Shown: positions 24,737 through 31,798, counted from the stretch's first letter. The stretch is DNA of 38,553 nt from Vulcanimicrobiota bacterium (GCA_013036315.1 JAAXMC010000055.1:1-38553); one strand, 5' to 3'. Notes: generated by a model not told the origin, from the letters alone. A program made the numbers and translations.

Positions 24737-25218
24737 TCACCAACTAAGAGAGAACGTGCCGTTTAACCCATTGTAGTGCAGGACGCAGCTAAACAATACG
24801 TCGCGTCCTATCAACATAATCAGGTCTGGGTTTTGCAGGTGCAGCGGTGCTGAGGTAGCTCCGATTGTCACGAAATCTTGCGTTTGGCTAATCCGCCAAG
24901 CGACACCATATTGGCTCGTCTGATAAAGACCATTCACACCAAGAGCCGGCGTAGTGCCTGTCGCTTGCAAACCAAGTCGAGCAGCTACATCGTCATCAAT
25001 CACCGAGCCCGATGCGCCCGTATCGATAAGAGCGAATCCCGGTACGATCAGCGGGTGGGAATAGGTGCCGCCAGTGTGATCACGGGAGCTTGATTAGCAG
25101 ATGCGGCAATCTGCGGGTCCGCCAAGTCAATAGCGATAAGCGGCCCGTGGACAATCATATTTGCCTGCGGGTTGCCGGCTATTGGTTGATCTAACGCTTT
25201 AGCGTTGAGTACTGCCAT
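24737..25218 (-). pseudogene. Retropepsin-like aspartyl protease gene with a frameshift
   Basis: Two frames together make one protein. From ATG 25218 the first frame reads MAVLNAKALDQPIAGNP, then MIVHGPLIAIDLADPQIAAS and VITLAAPIPT before a TGA at about 25045. The second frame, one base back, continues PLIVPGFALIDTGASGSVID, then DDVAARLGLQATGT and ends LIMLIGRDVLFSCVLHYNGL with GTFSLSW. DTGAS is the catalytic motif of retropepsin-like aspartic proteases and IGRDVL fits the family C-terminus. The shift lies near 25045-25060 in a C-rich run (ATTCCCACCCGC). No canonical slippery site is present, so a mutation or sequencing error is likelier than programmed frameshifting. The start overlaps the end of the 91-aa gene. 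Confidence 0.68.
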
Positions 25219-25466
25219 GCAGCGTGAAGATTCGTTTTCGTGGTGCCGACTGAGGGGTTGAAGATCACAGGTTCTTCACGCAGGACTTGCTTGACGAGAA
25301 ACGGCGGTTTTCCGAACATCTTAAGACCCTGTTCGTAAGCTGCGCCATACGTCGAATAGGGGCCGAGAATATTTTCACCTTTTACGACAACAAACTGACC
25401 CTCAGCTTCAGCGACTAGCTTATCTTTCGCGTCGGCATAAGTTTTGTTTTCAGCTTCAAAGGCCAT
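25191..25466 (-). CDS. 91-aa partner protein of the retropepsin-like gene (DUF5678-like)
   Basis: Small soluble protein: ADAKDKLVAEAEGQFVVVKG, ENILGPYSTYGAAYEQGLKM, FGKPPFLVKQVLREEPVIF. The pattern 'G-x-F-x-x-V-K-G-x-x-I-x-G-x-Y-x-T-x-x-x-A-x-x-x-G, then PFLV-x-Q-V' recalls short proteins (DUF5678-like) often found right before retropepsin-like proteases in environmental genomes. That pairing holds here. The ATG at 25466 has AAGGTGAG upstream. The last 28 bases overlap the protease start, implying translational coupling. Function unknown. Confidence 0.72.
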   Translation of the reverse strand: MAFEAENKTYADAKDKLVAEAEGQFVVVKGENILGPYSTYGAAYEQGLKMFGKPPFLVKQVLREEPVIFNPSVGTTKTNLHAAWQYSTLKR

Positions 25467-25730
25467 GGGAATTGCTCACCTTATCACCTACAACCCATAT
25501 TTGCTACCTTTGGATTTTCGCTTCTTGCCGAGGGCTTGGCCTCTTGACCACTAGGGAGGGTGCCGCCCGCCGGCACCACAGGCCTGAAGGTGCATTGAAC
25601 GTTCCGGTGCCCTCCTTTAGCCAAGCAGTCACCCGCTCAGGATCGGCTCCAAAGGCCACGACCTCCCGCCCGGCCCCGGATCCCACCACAGCGTGAAAGC
25701 CCCCACTCGGACATGTTTAAGCGACATAAT
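25467..25730. other. Gene-poor stretch; only a doubtful minus-strand ORF
   Basis: About 260 bases between the 91-aa gene and the promoter of the 132-aa gene. A minus-strand frame at 25504-25689 (GTG start; contains EVVAFGADPERVTAWLKEGT) is open for 61 codons but has no visible ribosome site and no resemblance I can name. The text near 25536-25590 has faint tRNA-like phrases but no proper T-arm. Otherwise I see nothing. Confidence 0.4.
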
Positions 25731-25770
25731 GTACGTTATACTTGACATATAGACGTACCTAGGCTACAAT
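25731..25770 (+). promoter_or_regulatory. Strong sigma-70-type promoter with inverted repeat operator
   Basis: TTGACA at 25742-25747 and TACAAT at 25765-25770 are separated by exactly 17 bases. The expected transcription start, about seven bases on, coincides with the ATG at 25777, predicting a leaderless mRNA; no ribosome site precedes that ATG. GTACGT at 25731-25736 and ACGTAC at 25753-25758 form an inverted repeat bracketing the -35 box, a likely operator. The XRE regulator encoded by the second gene is the obvious candidate repressor. Confidence 0.75.
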
Positions 25771-25776
25771 CACCCC

Positions 25777-26175
25777 ATGAAAACGCCGAATCCGACCACG
25801 GCCGCAAACCGCCGTTACGCTATCGAGTTCGCGCTTTCGATGCTCGCTTATGTCGTCGTGCTCGTGATTAGCATCACCGTGATTAACTATGGTTTGCCGC
25901 CCGCGTGGAAACTGGTGTTCGCGCTCCTGCCGATCATACCGATTGCGTTTGTCTTTGCCGCGATCGTCCGCTACGTGGGCAGCATCGACGAACTTCAGCG
26001 CCGGATCCACATCGAATCGCTCGCCCTGGCGGCCGGTATTACCGCGCTGCTCGCGGTCACATACGGTTTTTTGGAAACGGTCGGGCTGCCGCACTTGAGC
26101 GCGTGGTTCACCTACGCAGCCGTCATGGTAGCGTGGCTAATCGCGCGGCCGTTCGTGGCGCGCCGGTACCGCTGA
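25777..26175 (+). CDS. Four-helix membrane protein paired with an XRE regulator
   Basis: A 132-aa integral membrane protein: helices FALSMLAYVVVLVISITVI, LVFALLPIIPIAFVFAAIV, IESLALAAGITALLAVTYGF and AWFTYAAVMVAWLIARPFV, with a charged loop RYVGSIDELQRRIH between helices two and three. This arrangement, a small membrane protein followed by a 66-aa XRE protein, is widespread in bacteria, though its role is not established to my knowledge. Transcription appears leaderless from the promoter just upstream. The stop overlaps the regulator start (TGATG). Confidence 0.83.
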   Translation: MKTPNPTTAANRRYAIEFALSMLAYVVVLVISITVINYGLPPAWKLVFALLPIIPIAFVFAAIVRYVGSIDELQRRIHIESLALAAGITALLAVTYGFLETVGLPHLSAWFTYAAVMVAWLIARPFVARRYR

Positions 26176-26375
26176 TGCGCAATCGCATACGCGTGCTGCG
26201 CGCGGAACGCGAATGGTCTCAGGCCGAAGTCGCCGACCGTCTTGGAATCGCCCGGCAAACGATCAACGCGCTCGAGACGGGCAAGTACGCACCCAGTCTT
26301 CCGCTCGCTTTCAAAATTTCCAAACTGTTTGCAAAACCGGTCGAAGAGATCTTCGATCCCGCTTCTGAGGAATAA
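26175..26375 (+). CDS. XRE-family HTH regulator (66 aa)
   Basis: Compact helix-turn-helix protein consisting of little more than the domain: NRIRVLRAEREWSQAEVADR, LGIARQTINALETGKYAPSL, PLAFKISKLFAKPVEEIF. This is the type that regulates its own operon. The likely operator is the GTACGT/ACGTAC inverted repeat at 25731-25758. Translation is coupled to the membrane protein (TGATG). The end of the gene supplies the ribosome site (GAGGA) for the following hydrolase. Confidence 0.92.
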   Translation: MRNRIRVLRAEREWSQAEVADRLGIARQTINALETGKYAPSLPLAFKISKLFAKPVEEIFDPASEE

Positions 26376-26376
26376 C

Positions 26377-27309
26377 ATGCATCGTTTGCTCTTCGTTTGC
26401 GCCCTCGCGTTCGCGCTGTTCGCGCCGTCACTCTCCGCACGAGCCGCCCTTCCGCCACCGCTTCCAACGCCCGCAAGCTCGTTCGACGCCGGTTCGATTC
26501 ACGTCGACATGTATGGAACGCCCGGAAAAGGCGCAGTCATCTTCATTCCGGGTTTGACCTGCGGTCCGTGGGAATGGTCCGGCGAGATTTCGCAGTTCTC
26601 AAACAACTACGCCGTCTATGCGCTGACGCTGCCCGGATTCGATGGACGCCCCGCTATTACGACCCCGCTCTTCAATACGGTCGCCGCCGATTTTTGGACG
26701 ATGCTGCAGGCGCACTCTATCGTAAAACCCGTCATCATCGGACATAGCATGGGCGGCTCGCTGGCCATCCTGCTCGCCGAGCAGCATTCCGACCGCTTGG
26801 GCGGCGCGGTCGCCGTCGATGGGCTGCCGATCTTTCCGGGAATGGAAAGAATGACCGCCGATCAACGCGCGCAGGTCGGAGCGCGCATGACTGCTACGAT
26901 GACCTCGGCGACAACGCCTGAGCAGTTTGCCGCGATGGAAAAAAGCTATGTGCTGCCCTACCTGATAACATCGCCCGCCGATATCGCAGCCGTCGCTCCG
27001 CTCGCGGCGCGCAGCGATATTGCCGCCACGGCCGCATGGACGACCGAAGACGTGGCGCTAGATTTGCGCCCGCAGCTGACGAGCGTTACCATCCCATTCC
27101 TGGAGATCGCTCCGTTTGACCCCGCGTTGGAAGCGAAGATGCTGCCCAATGCCGCCGCCAAACGCAGCTATTATGACTCCTTGCTGGCGAACGATCCGGC
27201 GGCGGACGTACAGATCATCGAGCTCTCGCGCCACTTCATCATGTACGATCAGCCCCAAAAGCTGCATGCCGCGATCGCTACATTCCTCAGGCAGCACCCG
27301 CCGGGTTAG
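26377..27309 (+). CDS. Secreted alpha/beta hydrolase
   Basis: A 310-aa exported hydrolase. Signal: MHRLLFVCALAFALFAPSLS, then ARAALPPPLP. The fold is clear: KGAVIFIPGLTCGPWEWSGE (oxyanion region), nucleophile elbow VIIGHSMGGSLAILLAEQH with the catalytic Ser, and a late His in VQIIELSRHFIMYDQP. An acid residue is probably in IPFLEIAPFDPALE. The substrate is unknown (ester, lactone or peptide). The start is two bases after the XRE stop, so it belongs to that operon. A longer frame starting in the regulator is not needed. Its stop overlaps that of the convergent TonB receptor. Confidence 0.88.
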   Translation: MHRLLFVCALAFALFAPSLSARAALPPPLPTPASSFDAGSIHVDMYGTPGKGAVIFIPGLTCGPWEWSGEISQFSNNYAVYALTLPGFDGRPAITTPLFNTVAADFWTMLQAHSIVKPVIIGHSMGGSLAILLAEQHSDRLGGAVAVDGLPIFPGMERMTADQRAQVGARMTATMTSATTPEQFAAMEKSYVLPYLITSPADIAAVAPLAARSDIAATAAWTTEDVALDLRPQLTSVTIPFLEIAPFDPALEAKMLPNAAAKRSYYDSLLANDPAADVQIIELSRHFIMYDQPQKLHAAIATFLRQHPPG

Positions 27310-29579
27310 CGCTCTGAATTCGGACCGAAAGTCAGGTGCATTTCGACGCTACGGGGGCGCGCGTAGTGCGTGCCCTGCAGTGTGCTGTTCAGCGTGATCG
27401 CATAACGATCGTTGAACGCATTGCGGATAGTGAGCCCAAGCGATGCGTTGTGCCCGATATTGACACCGTAGGCAAAATCGAACGTGAGGTGCGGCGGGAC
27501 TTTGCACGTGTCACACCTTGCGGTTGAAAGTCCACTGCCGTATTCGCTCTGGGCTGAAAAGTAGCCGGCCCGGTTCACGGTGACCATTCCGGCGGTAGCA
27601 TCCCACCGCTGATCGTGGTCGGCCTGCGTGAAATCGTCCGGGAACGCACTGCAGTCGATGAGCAGCGAACTGCCGCAACCCTTGCTGAATGCGCGGCTGT
27701 GCGTTAGGCTCACGTAGGCGCGGCCGCCACGGGACAGCGGGCGCTGCAACAACGCCGACTCGATGTCGATCACGCCTTGCGCGAAGTTGATGTCTTGGTG
27801 AATGTTGGTGGAACCGACTTGACCGTCGTCGACGACGTCCGTCAGCGCGTAATGCGCAACGCGCAACCCTAAATCGAACGCTCCAACCGGGATATGCCCG
27901 CCCGCTTCGTAGAGTGAGTCGCGCTGTGGCTTGAGGTCGAACGTTGTCCCGCTGGCCGGATTCAGAAATTGGGCGCTTCCGCCCGAGACATTTTCAAACG
28001 AGAACGGAACGAAGAGCCTGCCGTAATACACGTACACGCTGGCGCGCGAGCCGAATGCTCGCGTCAGCTTGATGCGTGGGCTGAGTTGGGCGTATCCAAC
28101 GGCAAAATCGGTCGATTTCAATTGGAAGCTGTCCTGACGCAGGCCGAGGTCGGCCGACCAGCCGCCACCCATAGTCCAGCTGTCCTGCACGTAGGCTGAC
28201 TGAGAATGTGCAACGTTGGGTGCATTATCAACGATCGGCAGCGGCGCAGGCTGAATGAAATTGTCCGCCTGCAGCGTGATGTTGTACAGCTTCGCGATAT
28301 CGTCGTTTCGATACGCGGCACCGGCCCGCATCTCATGGTGCCCGCTGCGCAGATCGTAATCGCCGGAAAAGCCATAACTCGTCGAGAGCCGGTCGCTCGC
28401 GGCCGAGAAAATGCAATCGCTGGGATTGGTGCTGCAATCGTTGCCGGCGGCGGCGGCCAGATCGTTCGCGAGGTCATTAAAATCTCTGATATGCGAGCGC
28501 TTGAACGACGGGCCGAATGAGAGAATCCCGTTTTCTCCAATCGCGTGATGATATTGCAGCGCTACAAAGGTGTCGTCCTGAGTTTCGACGTCGTCGGTCG
28601 AGGCCGGTTGGCCGTTGGCCGTATCGGGCGGGATTTGAAACGTCTGGTAGGTATGGTTGAGATCGAGGTTGATGTTGTCAAAGCCGTGCACCGGCAGACT
28701 CAGGCGCAGGAACTGCGTTGCGATGCTGCCGGCGTCGTGGACGGGATCGGGGACCGGCGGATCGAGGGCCCAGCCATCGCGTTGAACGCGGCTGCTGAAC
28801 GTAATCCCGCCGCCCGGACCGACCGGCGCGTGATAGAGCAGATCCGATTCCGCCATGCTCTGCGTCCCCTGTACGAGCTCGGCATTGAATCCGGCCGCGC
28901 CGCTGCCCGCACGCGTCGCGATATTGATCACCGCGCCGAATTTGTCTCCGTATTGTGCGGAGAATGCACCTTCAATAATTTCGGCATATCCCACGTTGGC
29001 CAAGTCAAACTCGGTGCCTAGCACGCGCGAGAGCGCTTGGGGGACGGGAACGCCGTCGATGATGTAGTTGATGAAACCGTGATCGCCGTTCACGTGGATC
29101 TGCCCGTTGCTCCCGCGCGCGGCCGACGGCAATTGCGTGAGAATGTTCGGAAAGCTCTTTGCGTTGGGCGCATACTGCAGGCTCGCGCCGCCAAGTGAAA
29201 CTGACGAGCCGGAGCCAAAGATATTGGGACGCGCCTGCGTGCGCGTGCTGGCGATCTCTTTGAGCTCGGCCAGTTCGAGCGTCAGCTGCGCGCCTCCACT
29301 CGGAACTTCCAGGGCCGCTTCGGTTGCGAAGCGATCCTTCTGCGCCGCGATCCGGTACAGCCCGAGCGGCACCGCGGAAAAAGAAAAACTCCCGTCCGCG
29401 CGCGAGATCGTCCGAAGGGTGAGGTTATTTCCGGTCAGCGTGAGGGCTGCACCGGCGATCGGCTTACCTTGCGATTGGACCGTGCCGGTGACGAAGGATG
29501 CGCTCTGCGCCGCCGCCGGTACGTTCAGGGCGGCGCAAAGCAGCGCTAGGAGACAAAAAGAAAAGAGTGCTCGAGCCAT
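27306..29579 (-). CDS. TonB-dependent outer-membrane receptor, probably iron-regulated
   Basis: A 757-aa receptor. Signal FSFCLLALLCAALNVPAAAQ; CarboxypepD_reg-like domain (GTVQSQGKPIAGAALTLTGN, ISRADGSFSFSAVPLGLYRI); plug with FPNILTQLPSAARGSNGQIH, VNGDHGFINYIIDGVPVPQA, VGYAEIIEGAFSAQYGDKFG and AVINIATRAGS; then a barrel ending near VEMHLTFGPNSER. An extracellular loop contains paired cysteines (DCSTNPSDC) and another GCGSSLLIDC. A Fur-like palindrome abuts the ATG, so repression by iron is likely, and an iron chelate is the most plausible cargo. It differs from the receptor at 7839. Confidence 0.93.
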   Translation of the reverse strand: MARALFSFCLLALLCAALNVPAAAQSASFVTGTVQSQGKPIAGAALTLTGNNLTLRTISRADGSFSFSAVPLGLYRIAAQKDRFATEAALEVPSGGAQLTLELAELKEIASTRTQARPNIFGSGSSVSLGGASLQYAPNAKSFPNILTQLPSAARGSNGQIHVNGDHGFINYIIDGVPVPQALSRVLGTEFDLANVGYAEIIEGAFSAQYGDKFGAVINIATRAGSGAAGFNAELVQGTQSMAESDLLYHAPVGPGGGITFSSRVQRDGWALDPPVPDPVHDAGSIATQFLRLSLPVHGFDNINLDLNHTYQTFQIPPDTANGQPASTDDVETQDDTFVALQYHHAIGENGILSFGPSFKRSHIRDFNDLANDLAAAAGNDCSTNPSDCIFSAASDRLSTSYGFSGDYDLRSGHHEMRAGAAYRNDDIAKLYNITLQADNFIQPAPLPIVDNAPNVAHSQSAYVQDSWTMGGGWSADLGLRQDSFQLKSTDFAVGYAQLSPRIKLTRAFGSRASVYVYYGRLFVPFSFENVSGGSAQFLNPASGTTFDLKPQRDSLYEAGGHIPVGAFDLGLRVAHYALTDVVDDGQVGSTNIHQDINFAQGVIDIESALLQRPLSRGGRAYVSLTHSRAFSKGCGSSLLIDCSAFPDDFTQADHDQRWDATAGMVTVNRAGYFSAQSEYGSGLSTARCDTCKVPPHLTFDFAYGVNIGHNASLGLTIRNAFNDRYAITLNSTLQGTHYARPRSVEMHLTFGPNSER

Positions 29580-29600
29580 ATTTGAGAATGATTCGCAAAT
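29580..29600 (-). promoter_or_regulatory. Fur-like operator abutting the receptor start codon
   Basis: The 21 bases next to the receptor ATG form a near-perfect palindrome. Its core on the plus strand, TGAGAATGATTCGCA, fits the 7-1-7 Fur-box layout (TGAnAAT-n-ATTnTCA) with one asymmetric position, and flanking ATT/AAT extend the symmetry. It lies directly against the start codon, so the promoter must overlap it or lie just upstream, and there is no room for a ribosome site. Regulation by a Fur-family repressor is inferred. Confidence 0.65.
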
Positions 29601-29633
29601 TGGCCCGGGACTCCTTCTTTTTATTTGCCGAGC

Positions 29634-29786
29634 TTAAACGTGCTCGTCGGGTTCGGCGTGGTGCGCGTCTTTTTGATCGTCGGCGTTCGGATTTAGGTCG
29701 GTGTCGCCATACACGGCTTCGGCCGATTCGATGTCGTCGTTTTCCCGCTCGACTTTATCTTCGTCTTCGAGTCGTTCGCGTTCCAT
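29634..29786 (-). CDS. 50-residue acidic protein
   Basis: ORF with ATG at 29786 preceded by AAGGAG at the right spacing, ten bases after the HAD stop. The product is extremely acidic and hydrophilic: MERERLEDEDKVERENDD, then IESAEAVYGDTDLNPNADDQ and ends HHAEPDEHV. It has no cysteine, no hydrophobic segment and is probably disordered. The good ribosome site and operon position support a real gene. No family recognised. Confidence 0.7.
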   Translation of the reverse strand: MERERLEDEDKVERENDDIESAEAVYGDTDLNPNADDQKDAHHAEPDEHV

Positions 29787-29795
29787 AGATACTCC

Positions 29796-30458
29796 TTACT
29801 CTGCGCGCACGCCGAGCTCGTCGAGGTGCCGCCGCATCTCTTCGGGGTCCGCATACACGCGATAGGCGCCGGCTTGCTCCAGTTCCTGTTGCCCGTATCC
29901 GCCGCTCAGTAGGCCTACGCCCAAGAAATTCGCGCGCCGGGCGGCCAGCATATCCCACACGCTGTCGCCGACGACCATCGTGTCGACGTCTTTGGCGTGC
30001 AGCACTTTGGCCGCCGTCAAAAACAAATCGGGATCGGGCTTGGCGCGTTTCACGTCTTCACGGGTGATGATTTTTTCATCCTCGCGGCCGAGCAGTTTCA
30101 GCATTGGCCGGGCATTTTTCGCCCTGCCGCTCGTCGCGATGATGTAAGGAATCTTCAGTTCGCGCAGTTCGGCCAGCAACTCGGGCGCGCCGGGCAGAGC
30201 CGAGATTGTCGGGATCCGGCGTTCGAATTCTTCGGCGTGCAGTTCGTTCAGCCGGTTGAGCGTCGCCTCATCGAGTGGCATATCGAGCTCGCGCGCGAGC
30301 GCCCGAATCATCAGGCCGCCGCTCATGCCGATCCGCCGGTGGATGCGCCAAATCGAGAGATCGAAACCGCACGCGCTCAGCGCCGCATGCCACGCCATGA
30401 CGTGCTGATAGACGCTGTCGACGAGAGTGCCGTCGAGATCGAAGATGAACGCAGACAA
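29796..30458 (-). CDS. HAD-superfamily phosphatase (phosphoglycolate/beta-phosphoglucomutase-like)
   Basis: A 220-aa HAD hydrolase with all motifs: I FIFDLDGTLVDS, II IIATSGRAK, III/IV KRAKPDPDLFLTAAKVL and MVVGDSVWDMLAARRAN. The cap is helical and four-helix-like (MAWHAALSACGFDLSIWRIH), so small sugar or glycol phosphates are likely substrates. The start is TTG 30458. Its ribosome site GGAGG (30474-30470 on the minus strand) can pair with CCTCC just upstream (30483-30479) across a four-base loop, so initiation may be masked. Followed by the acidic 50-aa gene. Confidence 0.9.
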   Translation of the reverse strand: MSAFIFDLDGTLVDSVYQHVMAWHAALSACGFDLSIWRIHRRIGMSGGLMIRALARELDMPLDEATLNRLNELHAEEFERRIPTISALPGAPELLAELRELKIPYIIATSGRAKNARPMLKLLGREDEKIITREDVKRAKPDPDLFLTAAKVLHAKDVDTMVVGDSVWDMLAARRANFLGVGLLSGGYGQQELEQAGAYRVYADPEEMRRHLDELGVRAE

Positions 30459-30469
30459 TTAGAGTTGCG

Positions 30470-30483
30470 CCTCCACGGGGAGG
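30470..30483 (-). promoter_or_regulatory. Hairpin that sequesters the HAD ribosome site
   Basis: On the minus strand the sequence reads CCTCC-CCGT-GGAGG, and the right arm GGAGG is the only Shine-Dalgarno before the TTG at 30458 (eleven-base spacing). A five-pair GC-rich stem with a tetraloop would hide it. It could be a simple RNA thermometer or a structure opened by coupling to upstream translation. Confidence 0.4.
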
Positions 30484-30498
30484 TTCTACCCGCTTATT

Positions 30499-30831
30499 TT
30501 AGATGAGGCGGGGTGTCGCCCGGAAGGAGCCTGAAGAGCAGATTTCGATGATTTGAGCGTTGGTGAGCCGCATGAACTGGGCGTTGCAGTACTCAAAAGG
30601 CTCCCCGGCCGCGGCGGCATCGTAGCGCGCCTGAGCCTCGAAATTGAGTCCCGGACGCTGCCGGACCGTCTGATTCTTGAAATTCACCCGGTAAACGAGG
30701 TCTTCCGCGAAAAGCGAAATCTCGCCGCGCGCATTGGAGTAGCCGCCGTAAATGGGCTCGGGTTTATGGTCGACGGCTCCTTGCTTCGCTGTCACGAGCA
30801 AGACGTCAATGGGGGCAGGCGCGCAGATCAT
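30499..30831 (-). CDS. Hypothetical protein, 110 aa
   Basis: Unrecognised soluble protein: IDVLLVTAKQGAVDHKPEPI, YGGYSNARGEISLFAEDLVY, RVNFKNQTVRQRPGLNFEAQ, then FEYCNAQFMRLTNAQIIEI. The composition is ordinary for a folded alpha/beta protein rather than a shadow frame, and no better frame exists on the other strand. The start at 30831 (ATG) is 42 bases from the divergent DUF1801 gene; I see no clear ribosome site. Existence is moderately supported only. Confidence 0.55.
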   Translation of the reverse strand: MICAPAPIDVLLVTAKQGAVDHKPEPIYGGYSNARGEISLFAEDLVYRVNFKNQTVRQRPGLNFEAQARYDAAAAGEPFEYCNAQFMRLTNAQIIEICSSGSFRATPRLI

Positions 30832-30872
30832 AACGCAACATGTAACTCGAAAAAAGCAAAGAAGGTTGCAGC

Positions 30873-31247
30873 ATGGCTAAACCGCAGACGATCGACGCAT
30901 ATCTTTCGCTTTTGAGCAGCGAAAAGCGAGCTGCGCTTCAAAACCTTCGAAAGGCGATTAAGGCCGCGGCGCCCGGGGCCGAAGAAGCCATTAACTACGG
31001 CGTCCCCGCCTTTCGACTCAATGGAAAGATGTTGGTGGCCTTTGGCGCGGCCGCCAAGCACTGCTCGTTCCACGCCGGTGCTTACCCGGTGAAAGCGCAC
31101 AAAAAGGACCTAAAAGCGTATGACGCGAGCAAAGGAACCATCCGTTTTCAAGCCGCGCGTCCGTTACCCGCTGCACTGGTGCGAAAGCTGGTGAAGACTC
31201 GGGTTGCACAGTACGCCGTAGCCGATTCGCAACGGAAGAGGCGCTGA
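30873..31247 (+). CDS. DUF1801-family protein (YdhG/frataxin-like fold)
   Basis: A 124-aa protein typical of DUF1801: TIDAYLSLLSSEKRAALQNL, RKAIKAAAPGAEEAINYGVP, AFRLNGKMLVAFGAAAKHCS, FHAGAYPVKAHKKDLKAYDA, KGTIRFQAARPLPAALVRKL. Relatives include the Bacillus iron chaperone YdhG, but most are uncharacterised. AAGAAGG lies upstream of the ATG. The basic end (DSQRKRR) is unremarkable. It is monocistronic, facing a convergent hypothetical gene. Confidence 0.9.
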   Translation: MAKPQTIDAYLSLLSSEKRAALQNLRKAIKAAAPGAEEAINYGVPAFRLNGKMLVAFGAAAKHCSFHAGAYPVKAHKKDLKAYDASKGTIRFQAARPLPAALVRKLVKTRVAQYAVADSQRKRR

Positions 31248-31253
31248 GCCCGA

Positions 31254-31646
31254 TCAAATTTGTTTTTGCGTCAAACACGTGGGCGGTCCGCATTTCAAAT
31301 GGAATTCTCTCACCTTGAAAATAACCACCGGATATGAATAACCGGGATAACCGAGTTCGTTCCGGTACCCGACGGCTTCGAGATTTTTAAGCGTGTAGTA
31401 TTCGCCGTCCGAGGCATCGTCGATGGCGGCGGTGGGCAAGACTGTGTGTGCGCGAACGAGCATCAACAGGAATTTCGCCTTCGACGGATCTCCAAAAACA
31501 AGTGTTAAACGCTTTGGCGCTTTCGCCACCAGGCCGACGAATCTCCGAATATCTCTCGCACGGCGAGGCTTCCAGTTGCGTGCGAGCGGAATGTTGCGTT
31601 GGCGCGAAACGCGGGCTGAGACTGCGCCACACCTCGCGCGACGCAT
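31254..31646 (-). CDS. Hypothetical protein next to tRNA-Leu; N-terminal part doubtful
   Basis: An ORF of 130 residues whose C-terminal 90 residues look protein-like (KRLTLVFGDPSKAKFLLMLV, AAIDDASDGEYYTLKNLEAV, GYRNELGYPGYSYPVVIFKV), but whose first 40 are Arg-rich and look like a shadow frame. In a neighbouring frame the same upstream DNA encodes a signal-peptide-like IFVLVLSACVARGVAQSQPA, which stops at 31505. A frameshift between the two near 31505-31530 would give a secreted protein, but that frame has no start before the tRNA. Probably a real but damaged or truncated gene; unknown family. Confidence 0.4.
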   Translation of the reverse strand: MRRARCGAVSARVSRQRNIPLARNWKPRRARDIRRFVGLVAKAPKRLTLVFGDPSKAKFLLMLVRAHTVLPTAAIDDASDGEYYTLKNLEAVGYRNELGYPGYSYPVVIFKVREFHLKCGPPTCLTQKQI

Positions 31647-31669
31647 GCGCTAAGAACTAGGACGAAAAT

Positions 31670-31753
31670 TGGGACGGCCGGGACTCGAACCCGGACGGCC
31701 TTTCGGCCAGCAAATTTTAAGTCTGCTGTGTCTACCTGTTCCACCACCATCCC
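31670..31753 (-). tRNA. tRNA-Leu (anticodon UAA)
   Basis: An 84-base cloverleaf on the minus strand. Acceptor GGGATGG (31753-31747) pairs with CCGTCCC (31677-31671) with one G-T pair; the discriminator base is A (31670) and no CCA is encoded. Anticodon arm GCAGA-CTTAAAA-TTTGC gives anticodon TAA at 31719-31717, reading UUA. A long variable arm (GGCCGAAAGGCC) marks a class II tRNA, and the T arm is CCGGG-TTCGAGT-CCCGG. This identifies leucine rather than serine together with the anticodon. Confidence 0.97.
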
Positions 31754-31757
31754 ATAA

Positions 31758-31798
31758 TAAAGGAGCGGTCGACTCTTATCGAACGGGCCGCCCCTTTA
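31758..31798. repeat. Inverted repeat just 5' of tRNA-Leu
   Basis: TAAAGGAGCGG (31758-31768) and CCGCCCCTTTA (31788-31798) pair with one mismatch across a 19-base loop. It lies between the tRNA 5' end and the divergent phosphoribosyltransferase gene. It could be a bidirectional regulatory site or a stem in either leader. No T tract follows, so a terminator is unlikely. Confidence 0.4.

Noticed and set aside
25040-25065. Programmed -1 frameshift in the retropepsin-like gene
   Set aside because: No X-XXY-YYZ heptamer or downstream stem seen at the junction; mutation or base error is simpler.
25536-25600. tRNA-like text on the minus strand (AGTGGTCAAGAGGCC...)
   Set aside because: Only D-arm-like phrases; no T arm with GTTCGA and no pairing acceptor ends.
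25504-25689. 61-codon minus-strand ORF
   Set aside because: No ribosome site, no recognisable motif, only chance-level length in high-GC DNA; kept only as a note for the gap.
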